The notes beneath the pieces were generated by a model. The model ran no database searches, had not been told where the DNA came from, and saw only the letters and a list, made by a program, of their open reading frames with translations. This document shows positions 56,842 through 64,000 of a DNA stretch of 64,000 nucleotides, piece by piece. Position numbers and translations under genes: made by a program. Positions within the stretch are counted from its first letter, which is position 1, and the number at the start of each line of letters is the position of its first letter. The DNA comes from CAIYRG01 sp965247505. Its GTDB lineage: Bacteria; Pseudomonadota; Alphaproteobacteria; Micropepsales; Micropepsaceae. The stretch is taken from NCBI GenBank assembly GCA_965247505.1, contig OZ252020.1, forward strand, positions 3,224,001 to 3,288,000. Direction: 5' to 3'.

Positions 56842-56864
56842 GGGCCAAATGGGCGATTTGGCCC
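56842..56864 (+). terminator. Terminator-like hairpin after the HpaB fragment
   Basis: GGGCCAAAT and ATTTGGCCC form a perfect 9-bp stem with a 5-nt loop, 3 bp after the stop codon. No T-tract follows, so intrinsic termination is uncertain. Confidence 0.45.
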
Positions 56865-57442
56865 CTCAGGGCGCAAATCTTCGGCCCACCCCTCAATAAA
56901 GTTCCAACTGACCTCAATTAGTGCCAAATCTTCGCGGGAGAGCGAAATACTACGTAAAATGCCGAAACAATGAGTGATTTCAGGGACACAGCGGGCGTGG
57001 TACGCTCAAAAGAACCCGTTCAGGGGAGGGAAAAATTGGCCGAAGTGCTTTTATTGTTGGCCGATATCAGAGAAAAACATTGTCAATATAATGCTTTAGG
57101 AAATATCGTCGCTACTTCGACGCGTTGGACCTGGGGCTGTAGGAGCGTCGAGGTCGCCACCCGTTTAAGCGCGTGGTGACTGGGACTGGGGGGTGTATGC
57201 ATTTCGTGTCGCGTATTGGGGCAACACGCGCTCCGAATTCGGGCGTCCGGTCGGGGCATTCCACAGCCGACGAGGGTACCAGGAATTCGGATTATGCCGG
57301 AAGGATCAGATGACCGGCAAAGCGAATAGGATCGTGTTAATCCACGGTCGTGCGGCACCGACGATCTGCTTCGGCGAGAACTTAGTTATGGCTGGCGATC
57401 ACAGTGGCGGCACAAACGACCCGCTTTGTAGGGGGGCGGTTG
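56865..57442. other. Non-coding or decayed stretch
   Basis: 578 bp without a gene that I can support. Short open frames here show no family resemblance. An AGGGGGGCGG ribosome site before 57443 marks its right end. Confidence 0.4.
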
Positions 57443-58798
57443 ATGAATGACAAAATAGCCTTGAAGGCAGATTTTGACGGTCTCACTGCGCAACAAAAAC
57501 GTGAGTTCAGTGAGGATTTGCTACGCAAGCGCGCGAAGAATGGAGCGGCCTTAGTTGCGGCCAGCGCCGGTGTCATAGACGAGGGTTATTATAACTTCGC
57601 GCTTGATCCCAATATTCGAGCGCTTCGAATTCAACACGCAAGTCTCGATGCGGACGGCAGAAAAAATCCATATTTTCAAGTCAATGAATCTATTGCGCGA
57701 GGCACGACGACAATTGCCGGGCGTCAATACATAAATTTTGCAAATTATAATTATCTCGGATTGTGTGGCGAGCCTGCGGTTTCTCAGGCAGCGAAGGACG
57801 CCGTCGATCGCTATGGAACTTCGGTTTCGGCAAGTCGGATTGCATCTGGCGAACGTCCTATCCAAGGGGAGTTGGAAGGCGCGATCGCCGAGATGATGGA
57901 TGTGGATGATTGCGTTGTGTTCGTAGGCGGACACGCGACGAACGTCTCCACGATCGGCCATCTGTTCGGTCGTAACGACATCATTTTCTATGATGAACTA
58001 GCGCATAATTCCGCCATTCAAGGCGCCCTGCTTTCAGGCGCACGACGGGTTCGTTTTCCGCACAATGATTGGCAGGCGTTGGACCGCCTGCTCGAAGACC
58101 GCCGCGGCAATTACGACCGTGCTCTTATTTTTATTGAGGGCGTCTACAGCATGGACGGGGATTTCCCCGACATTTCTCGTTTCGTTGAGTTACGGAACAA
58201 GCACAAATCCTATCTCATGATCGACGAGGCGCATTCGCTTGGTATTCTTGGGAAGAATGGTGGCGGTGTCAGAGAGAAGTTTGGGCTGTCCGGAGACGAT
58301 GCCGACATATGGATGGGTACGCTCAGTAAGACTTTGGCCAGCTGCGGCGGATATATTGCAGGGTGCGCAGATCTTATTATGTATCTCAAATACAGCGCGC
58401 CCGGCTTTCTCTATAGCGTAGGCATTCCATCGGCGAATGCAGCAGCTGCTCTTGCCGCCCTTAAGATTATGCAATCTGAGCCGGACCGTGTCGCGACGTT
58501 GCGCTCTCGCGCGAAGTTGTTTCTTGAACTTGCGCATCAAAATGGGCTGAACACCGGACATGCTAATGAGACGGCCATTGTCCCAATCATTATTGGCGAC
58601 TCAATGAAGTGCATCTCCCTATCCAACGCGCTCTTTGAACGCGGCATTAATGTGCAGCCCGTGCTCTATCCTGTGGTTAGCGAAAACGCGTCGCGGCTTC
58701 GTTTTTTCCTTACGAGCATTCACACGGAAGATCATATTCGGCAGACCGTAGAAGCGGTTGCGCAAGAGCTTCAGCGTTTGTCGGCAGCGCACCAATAG
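57443..58798 (+). CDS. Alpha-oxoamine synthase (serine palmitoyltransferase-like)
   Basis: 451 residues. PLP enzyme of the AONS/SPT/KBL family, which condenses an amino acid with an acyl-CoA or acyl-ACP and releases CO2. Motifs: 'FANYNYLGLCGEP', 'GTSVSASRIASGERPIQGELE', 'FVGGHATNVSTIG', 'YDELAHNSAIQGALLSGA', 'IEGVYSMDGDFPD', 'YLMIDEAHSLGILG' (PLP-ring Asp and His) and 'MGTLSKTLASCGGY' (Schiff-base Lys). The N-terminal ~60 residues extend beyond a minimal AONS. The next gene resembles 3-ketodihydrosphingosine reductase, which favours a sphingoid-base product over biotin or haem roles. Start ATG 57443. Confidence 0.88.
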   Translation: MNDKIALKADFDGLTAQQKREFSEDLLRKRAKNGAALVAASAGVIDEGYYNFALDPNIRALRIQHASLDADGRKNPYFQVNESIARGTTTIAGRQYINFANYNYLGLCGEPAVSQAAKDAVDRYGTSVSASRIASGERPIQGELEGAIAEMMDVDDCVVFVGGHATNVSTIGHLFGRNDIIFYDELAHNSAIQGALLSGARRVRFPHNDWQALDRLLEDRRGNYDRALIFIEGVYSMDGDFPDISRFVELRNKHKSYLMIDEAHSLGILGKNGGGVREKFGLSGDDADIWMGTLSKTLASCGGYIAGCADLIMYLKYSAPGFLYSVGIPSANAAAALAALKIMQSEPDRVATLRSRAKLFLELAHQNGLNTGHANETAIVPIIIGDSMKCISLSNALFERGINVQPVLYPVVSENASRLRFFLTSIHTEDHIRQTVEAVAQELQRLSAAHQ

Positions 58799-58852
58799 CG
58801 AATCCAATCCTATTTCAGACCTTTCCCGTTCCGAATTCGGAGGCATAATTTC

Positions 58853-59689
58853 GTGGATGCGCTTCGTCATGTGATCGTGACTGGCGGTTCCAGCGGAATC
58901 GGAAAGGCAACGGCGCGCCGCTACTATCACGCCGGTGCGAATGTTGTTTTGATCGCCCGCCGACAAGAGACGCTTGACGCCGCGCGCGAAGAGCTGTCCG
59001 CAACTTCGCAAAACGCGGAAAACAAGATTCTTGCGCTTTCGGCCGACGTATCCCAGGCCGAGTCGGTAGAACGGGCGATCGCTGAGGCGGTTGCGCGGTT
59101 CGGTCCGCCTGACCTCTTGATAAACTCAGCCGGAATAGCCCAACCGGGTTATTTCGAAGATCTCCAAATCCAGTCCTTCCACGACCATATGGCCGTGAAC
59201 TATTTTGGAACGCTCAATGCCATAAATGCCGTTCTTCCTGCCCAGATGGCGCGAGGCGCCGGCCGGATCGTGTTGCTGTCCTCCGGGGCGGGGCTCATGG
59301 GCATTTTCGGGTACACGGCCTACGGTGCAAGCAAGTTTGCCGTACGCGGTTTGGCAGAGGCCCTTCGTAGTGAGCTTCGCCCAAAAGGTATTGGCGTGAC
59401 GATAGTATATCCGCCTGACACCGATACCCCGCAACTCATCGCCGAAAACAAAACCAAACCGCCCGAAACGAAATTGATTAGCGGTGCCGCTAAGATATGG
59501 TCTGCAGACCGGGTTGCAGAGAAAATCGTTCATGGCGTCGCGCGGGGGCGGTTCGTAGTAGCGCCGGGCTGGGAAATGTCGATTTTGGCCCGAACCCACA
59601 GTGCCCTCCGGCCAGTCCTCGACTATTATTTTGACCGGCAGATCGCAAAGTTGCAGGCGAGGGAGAAGTCGAAACGGCGCGACCAATAA
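58853..59689 (+). CDS. SDR reductase, 3-ketodihydrosphingosine-reductase-like
   Basis: 278 residues, classical short-chain dehydrogenase: 'VIVTGGSSGIGKATARR' (TGxxxGIG), 'INSAGIAQPGYFEDL' (NAG-like), 'VLLSSGAGLMGIFGYTAYGASKFAVRG' (Ser, YxxxK). The block 'VTIVYPPDTDTPQLIAENKT' followed by 'KPPET' is the signature seen in KDSR/TSC10-type reductases, which reduce 3-ketosphinganine to sphinganine with NADPH. It follows the oxoamine synthase by 54 bp, making a two-step long-chain-base pathway plausible. The start is GTG 58853 with GGAGG nine bases upstream. Confidence 0.85.
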   Translation: MDALRHVIVTGGSSGIGKATARRYYHAGANVVLIARRQETLDAAREELSATSQNAENKILALSADVSQAESVERAIAEAVARFGPPDLLINSAGIAQPGYFEDLQIQSFHDHMAVNYFGTLNAINAVLPAQMARGAGRIVLLSSGAGLMGIFGYTAYGASKFAVRGLAEALRSELRPKGIGVTIVYPPDTDTPQLIAENKTKPPETKLISGAAKIWSADRVAEKIVHGVARGRFVVAPGWEMSILARTHSALRPVLDYYFDRQIAKLQAREKSKRRDQ

Positions 59690-59815
59690 CTGCCGCCAGC
59701 AAGCGAGAAGTTTAGCATTAATGAATGGTTAAAGGGTCCCCCTCGGCACCAACACGCCGCTCACGTTACGTTAACACGGTTTGCCTATTCTGCTTCCTCC
59801 ACTGTGGGGGAAGTA

Positions 59816-60679
59816 ATGCAACTCGCACGCAACAGGCGGCACAGAGCATCATTTTTGTCCGTTTACTCGGCCGATATGGGCCATCTGATTTCGCGTAGGC
59901 GATCGGAGCGCGCGTTGCATGCGGCGGCAATTTAATCCGCGATGGCGAACAAAGCTAAGTCCGAATTTCTAGCCAATATGAGCCATGAATTAAGGACACC
60001 ACCCAACGCAATCATTGGATTCGGTGACCTTGTTCAGCAGCTCAATCAGGAAGATTGCGCAACTGGAAAAGCGCGTGAGTTTGCTGAACACATCTCAGGG
60101 GCGGGCCGGCACCTGCTAGGGATTATTGGTAACATTCTCGATATCTCAAAAATTGAGAGCGGCAATTTTCCACTAGACTTACAACCGCAATCTTTGAACG
60201 AGATTATTAACTCGAGCGTCTCGCTCCTAAGGCCCCGAATAGAATCAAAGAATCAGAAATTTACGGTCCGAGTGCAGGACAATATCCCGCTTGTTAATGC
60301 GGATGATCTGCGAGTGAAACAGATATTGCTGAACCTTCTCTCGAACGCCAACAAATTTACCGACGAGGGCGGAGAGATTATTTTGTTGGCTACAGCGGAC
60401 AATTCGGAATTCGCAACCATTGCCGTGAAGGACACCGGGCAAGGAATGACGCCCGAAGAAGTCGAGATCGCACTAAAGCCGTTTGCACAAATTGAGTCCA
60501 ACTATTCGCGGCAACAGGAGGGAACGGGCTTAGGTCTCCCCATCTCGAAGGCACTTGTAAAGAGTCAAAGTGGGAAGTTTCTCGTAGATAGCGCCCCCGG
60601 GGTTGGCACGACAATCGTGTTCACATTGCCATTGGCTGGTGCAAGCCAAACCCTCAATTCATCCACAACGGCAACCTAG
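59816..60679 (+). pseudogene. Histidine kinase with an in-frame stop
   Basis: From 59942 the frame gives a HisKA dimerisation/phosphoacceptor domain ('KAKSEFLANMSHELRTPPNA') and a HATPase domain (N box 'LLNLLSNANKFT', G1 'VKDTGQGMT', G2 'EGTGLGLPISKALV'). No sensor domain is present. The same frame upstream, from ATG 59816 with a GGGGGAAG ribosome site, reads 39 codons to TAA at 59933-59935, then 'SAMANKAKSEF', so a stop probably interrupts a longer linker. HELRTPPN has Pro where Leu is nearly invariant. If translated from 59942 it would be a soluble 245-residue kinase with doubtful function. Confidence 0.65.
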
Positions 60680-62122
60680 TAAGGACGGTCCGATGAACCA
60701 AGTTACGAACATTGTTTTCTCGGCTGAGAAAGAACCTGGCAAGCCGGCGACGGAAAATAAATCCACAGCAGTTCGTGTCGGGCACATCGTTTCGGTGAGC
60801 GGGCCGCAGGCTGTTGCTGTGGTGGACCGAGTGGAGGGTGGCCTCGCTAATAACGCCAGGAAGCGTATTGAAATCGGTTCACTGGTCACGGTTCCGACGC
60901 CGGGGTCATCGGTAGTGGGGATCGTATCGGGCATGACAACACCAATGCCCGGTAACAATGAGGAAAAAATCGACGAAGTGCTGTTGGTTGAGATCAGTTT
61001 AGCGGGTGAAATCCAGCACGATAAGAAAACGCAAGCGATGCGTTTCAATCGAGGTGTGACGCATTTTCCTACAATCGGTGATCCGATTATGCGCGCAGGT
61101 AGAGATGAACTCTCTTGCGTCTACTATCAGCCAGACGCCCCGACAATCGATGTTGGCACTCTTCATCAAGATAGTTCCGTGCCGGCGCATTTTTTGGTGG
61201 ATGAACTTTTTGGAAAACACTTCATTGTCGTTGGTACGACAGGGGGCGGAAAATCAAGCGCGATTATATGCATTCTTCGACGTTTGTTTGCTGAACATGC
61301 TCATGCGCACATCCTAATGCTGGATGTTCACAATGAATATGCAAACGCGTTCGGCGACAAGGCGGAATGTGTTCATCCGAGCAATCTTCGGCTGCCTTTT
61401 TGGCTTCTAAACTTTCAGGAACTCTGCGCGGCTTTTGCGGGCGTTGATGGGCATCGCGATGCAGAGGTTGAAATTTTTTCTGACGCCGTGCTCGCTGCAA
61501 GGAGACGCTTTTTCGAGTCACAACTTGGCCGGATCAAACGCTCAGGTGAAGGGGCGGGTCTCACGGTCGATACGCCCTCACCATTTCGTTTGGCCGACGT
61601 CGTGTCATATTTGGAAGAGCAATTGGGAAAACTCGAGCGCGCTCACGCGGCGCTTCCCTATCGCCGCTTGAAGGGCCGTATTGAAGCGATGGTCGCCGAT
61701 CCGCGCTTTAGCTTCATGTTTGGAAGCTACACTGTCGAAGACACGATGGCGGATGTTCTTGGGCGCTTATTTCGTGTTCCTATTAATGGCAAGCTGATCA
61801 CGGTTGTCGACTTGGCATCTGTGCCGCCTGAAATCCTCGATATCGTGGTTTCCCTGATCGCGCGTCTTGCGTTTGATTTTTCGGTCTGGAGCGAGGGCAC
61901 CGTCCCGATGCTAATCGTTTGCGAAGAGGCGCATCGTTACGCACCGGCGTCGACGAGTGAAAAATTTATGCCGACGCGCTACGCGTTGTCGCGCATCGCA
62001 AAGGAAGGTCGAAAATATGGAGTATCCCTGGCACTTGTGACGCAGCGCCCATCCGAGTTGGACCCAACGATTATTTCACAATGCAGCACTGCGATCGCCT
62101 TACGGCTATCCACCGACCGCGA

Positions 62123-62130
62123 TCAGGAAG
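62123..62130. repeat. Target-site duplication, IS256 copy 2 (left)
   Basis: TCAGGAAG here and at 63581-63588, directly flanking the element. Confidence 0.9.
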
Positions 62131-63580
62131 GGGGATGTCCCGGTCGATGTTGAAAAGTTGAGGTAGGTGTCGCTCTCCTGGAGCCGTTAGGCTCCGGGTG
62201 CTGCAAACCCAAAAGGGAGAACGACACCATGGGAAATAATATCCGTAGTTCCAGCCGCCCGAAAGCCCTTGCCCCCTCGATTCCTATGCCGCCGCTGGCG
62301 GACGCGATGGACGCGGTCCATCTCAGCGTGGATCGGTTTTGTCTTCTGGCCGGGGTCGAGGCCTTGGCCGAGATGATGGAGGAGGACGCCACGACCGTGT
62401 GCGGGGCCCGACATCGCCGCCATGGGGACCGTCGAGGTTATCGCTGGGGCAGGACACATAGCGAGATCGGCTACCACGGTGGCAAAGTGAAGGTGGCCCG
62501 GCCACGGGTTCGTGACCGGGCGGGCAAAGAGGTGAGCTTGGAGAGTTGGCAGGCGCTACGCGATGGCAACCTGCTGCTCGAGTGGGCGCTCAACCTGATG
62601 GTGCTGAACGTGTCGACCCGCAAGTACCACCGCGCGGTCCGTCTGCCCGAGGGCGACCTGGCGAAAGCGCGTGGCGACGGCACCTCGAAGTCAGCCGTTT
62701 CCCGGCGCTTTGTGGCGCTGTCACGCAAGAAGATGAAGGCCTGGCTCGCCTCGGATCTCTCGGAACTCGACCTGCTAGTCATCCAGATCGACGGTCTGCA
62801 TGTCGGCGACCATGTCCTGATGGCGGCGATCGGCGTCGATGGCAACGGCGACAAGCATGTCCTGGCCGTGGTCGAGGGGGCGACGGAGAACACGGTCGTC
62901 GTCCAGGCCTTGATCGACAATCTCCTCGCCAGGGGGCTCGATCCGACACTGCCGCGGCTGTTCATCGTCGATGGCGCGAAGGCACTCAGCAAAGCGATCC
63001 GAAACACCTTCGGTGTGGCCGCCGCCATCCAGCGCTGCCAGGTCCACAAGGGCCGTAACATCATCGAGCGCCTGCCCCAACATTTGCACGCGAGCGTCAA
63101 GAAGGCGCCCCGTCAGGCCTGGGACCAGGACGACGCAAACAAGGCCGAGCGGCTCTTGCGCAACCTGGTCCGGCGTCTGGAGCATGAGGAACCGGGCGTC
63201 TCGGGCAGCATCCTGGAGGGGCTGGAGGAGATCCTCACCGTCATCCGCCTCGGCCTACCGCACGAACTCCGGCGCTCGCTCGCCTGCACCAACATCGTCG
63301 AGAACGCGCTCGGCACGGTGCGCCAGGTCACCCGCAACGTCAAACGCTGGAGACACGCCGAGATGGCGCTCAGATGGACCGCCGCCGGCCTGCTGGAGGC
63401 CCAGAAAACCTTCCGTCGCCTCAAGGCCTATCGCCAGCTGCCCATCCTCCGAAATGCTCTCCAGGAACACTTGAGAAAGGCTCAGGCCGACAGTGCCATT
63501 GAAACCATCATGAAGGCAGCATAGCATCATCAACCAGCGACGCCTGCCCCACGAATTTCAACAGAGATAGGGACATCGCC
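62131..63580 (+). mobile_element. IS256-family insertion sequence, copy 2
   Basis: A 1450-bp element, the same length as copy 1 at 6570-8019 and nearly identical to it, in the opposite orientation. Ends GGGGATGTCCC and GGGACATCGCC form imperfect inverted repeats, flanked by an 8-bp target duplication. It carries an intact transposase. It splits a HerA-like ATPase gene. Confidence 0.96.
62229..63524 (+). CDS. IS256-family transposase (intact)
   Basis: 431 residues, a complete mutator-type transposase. The DDE catalytic core includes 'VIQIDGLHVGDHVLMAAIGVD' (first Asp), 'RLFIVDGAKALSKAI' (second Asp) and 'CTNIVENALGTVRQVTRNVKRW' (Glu). 'QRCQVHKGRNIIERLP' is the usual C-x-x-H segment between them. 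The N-terminal part holds the DNA-binding region. Unlike the copy at 6626-7921, it has no stop at codon 61, so it could mobilise both copies. Confidence 0.96.
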   Translation: MGNNIRSSSRPKALAPSIPMPPLADAMDAVHLSVDRFCLLAGVEALAEMMEEDATTVCGARHRRHGDRRGYRWGRTHSEIGYHGGKVKVARPRVRDRAGKEVSLESWQALRDGNLLLEWALNLMVLNVSTRKYHRAVRLPEGDLAKARGDGTSKSAVSRRFVALSRKKMKAWLASDLSELDLLVIQIDGLHVGDHVLMAAIGVDGNGDKHVLAVVEGATENTVVVQALIDNLLARGLDPTLPRLFIVDGAKALSKAIRNTFGVAAAIQRCQVHKGRNIIERLPQHLHASVKKAPRQAWDQDDANKAERLLRNLVRRLEHEEPGVSGSILEGLEEILTVIRLGLPHELRRSLACTNIVENALGTVRQVTRNVKRWRHAEMALRWTAAGLLEAQKTFRRLKAYRQLPILRNALQEHLRKAQADSAIETIMKAA

Positions 63581-63588
63581 TCAGGAAG
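63581..63588. repeat. Target-site duplication, IS256 copy 2 (right)
   Basis: Second copy of TCAGGAAG. Removing one copy with the element rejoins the HerA frame. Confidence 0.9.
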
Positions 63589-63869
63589 TGATGCGTGCAA
63601 CAACCCATGACGGCGCCTTCGATCTTTTGGATTATCTCCCGCTACTCGGTGACCGCGAAGCGATTATTTTGGGGCAGGGCGTCCCGATGCCTATGCGCAT
63701 ATTGTTTCATCACATTAGCGATCTCGGTGTGCCGCAGCAGCGAAAAGCAGGATTTTCGGCGTCTTGGCGAAAGCCGAATATGGATCGCAAGGGGCTCGAA
63801 CAGGTTGTTTCTCGTTGGCGTTCCATCGGCCGTCCGCGGCAAGATGAACCAGATGAAATCGAACAATAG

Positions 63870-64000
63870 CGCGCATTTCACCCTCTAAATCATTGTAATT
63901 GTTTTGTTTTGGCGCTTCTTGCGCGCCTAGCACGCTAGCCGGGAGACCTTCAGGTTCGGCGATGCTCCATTCCTCGATCCATGTCTATTGTGAATCAATG
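63870..64000. other. Intergenic sequence to the window edge
   Basis: 131 bp after the HerA stop. No gene can be supported here. Confidence 0.3.

Larger units (their letters stand above)
60693..63869 (+). pseudogene. HerA-like ATPase gene split by IS256
   Basis: The 5' part (60693-62130) has an N-terminal HAS-barrel-like region ('VGHIVSVSGPQAVAVVD'), the Walker A 'GTTGGGKSS', 'ILMLDVHNEYA', the Walker B 'MLIVCEEAHRYAP', and 'GRKYGVSLALVTQRPSELDPTIISQC'. The 3' part (63589-63869) continues 'VMRATTHDGAFDLLDYLPLL'. Joining 62130 to 63589 gives exactly 573 codons with no stop. HerA ATPases translocate DNA, in repair with NurA nucleases or in defence systems (with SIR2, DUF4297 and others). No partner gene is seen beside it in the window. 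The gene starts 13 bp after the kinase remnant. Confidence 0.88.

Noticed and set aside
56865..57442. Small coding genes at 56970-57179 and 57193-57450
   Set aside because: No ribosome site, no family pattern, and the second overlaps the supported start of the oxoamine synthase gene.

Overview
The window looks like chromosome from an alphaproteobacterium-like organism. Genes are of medium-high GC, GTG and TTG starts are common, and there are Ada-AlkA and DUF6152 genes, secreted Abhydrolase_10-type proteins and aromatic-acid catabolic genes. The taxonomic call is an inference from gene content only. No rRNA, tRNA, CRISPR array or prophage was seen.

Left part (1-26.5 kb): a partial MFS transporter sits next to a UbiD-family decarboxylase, followed by a GlcG/HbpS-like secreted protein and a secreted M20 peptidase. 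Then comes a very large autotransporter adhesin gene (4195-13954). It is broken by an IS256-family element, an IS1595-type transposase fragment, four in-frame stop codons and a frameshift. Next are secreted proteins of unknown function, a cyanophycin-synthetase-like ATP-grasp protein whose Mur-ligase half lacks a P-loop, a class II aldolase gene split by an IS30-family element, a divergent alkylation-repair pair (Ogt and Ada-AlkA), and small secreted or membrane proteins, two of which form a paralogous pair.

Central catabolic island (26.6-56 kb): it contains a CaiB-type CoA-transferase, a cysteine-dioxygenase-like cupin with a triple-rhodanese protein, a PrpF/GalD-like isomerase, two crotonase-fold enzymes, two AMP-forming acyl/aryl-CoA ligases, an ADP-forming acyl-CoA synthetase, two MFS transporters, an amidohydrolase, an alpha/beta hydrolase, four more UbiD-family decarboxylases (five in the window), a three-subunit molybdenum hydroxylase whose large subunit carries a fused CoxG domain, and a MarR regulator. 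The likely theme is uptake, decarboxylation, CoA activation, hydroxylation and ring opening of an aromatic or heteroaromatic carboxylic acid. The gene set (UbiD, aryl-CoA ligase, Mo-hydroxylase, crotonase) parallels the known furan-carboxylate (Hmf) route, but the substrate cannot be read from the sequence. No UbiX is in the window.

Right part (56-64 kb): remnants of an alpha/beta hydrolase and of an HpaB-type monooxygenase are followed by an alpha-oxoamine synthase (serine palmitoyltransferase-like) paired with a 3-ketodihydrosphingosine-reductase-like SDR, which suggests long-chain-base (sphingoid) synthesis. A broken histidine kinase and a HerA-like ATPase gene follow. The ATPase gene is split by a second, intact IS256-family copy in opposite orientation to the first. 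Removing each complete IS plus one target duplication restores the host reading frame exactly, so these are real insertions.
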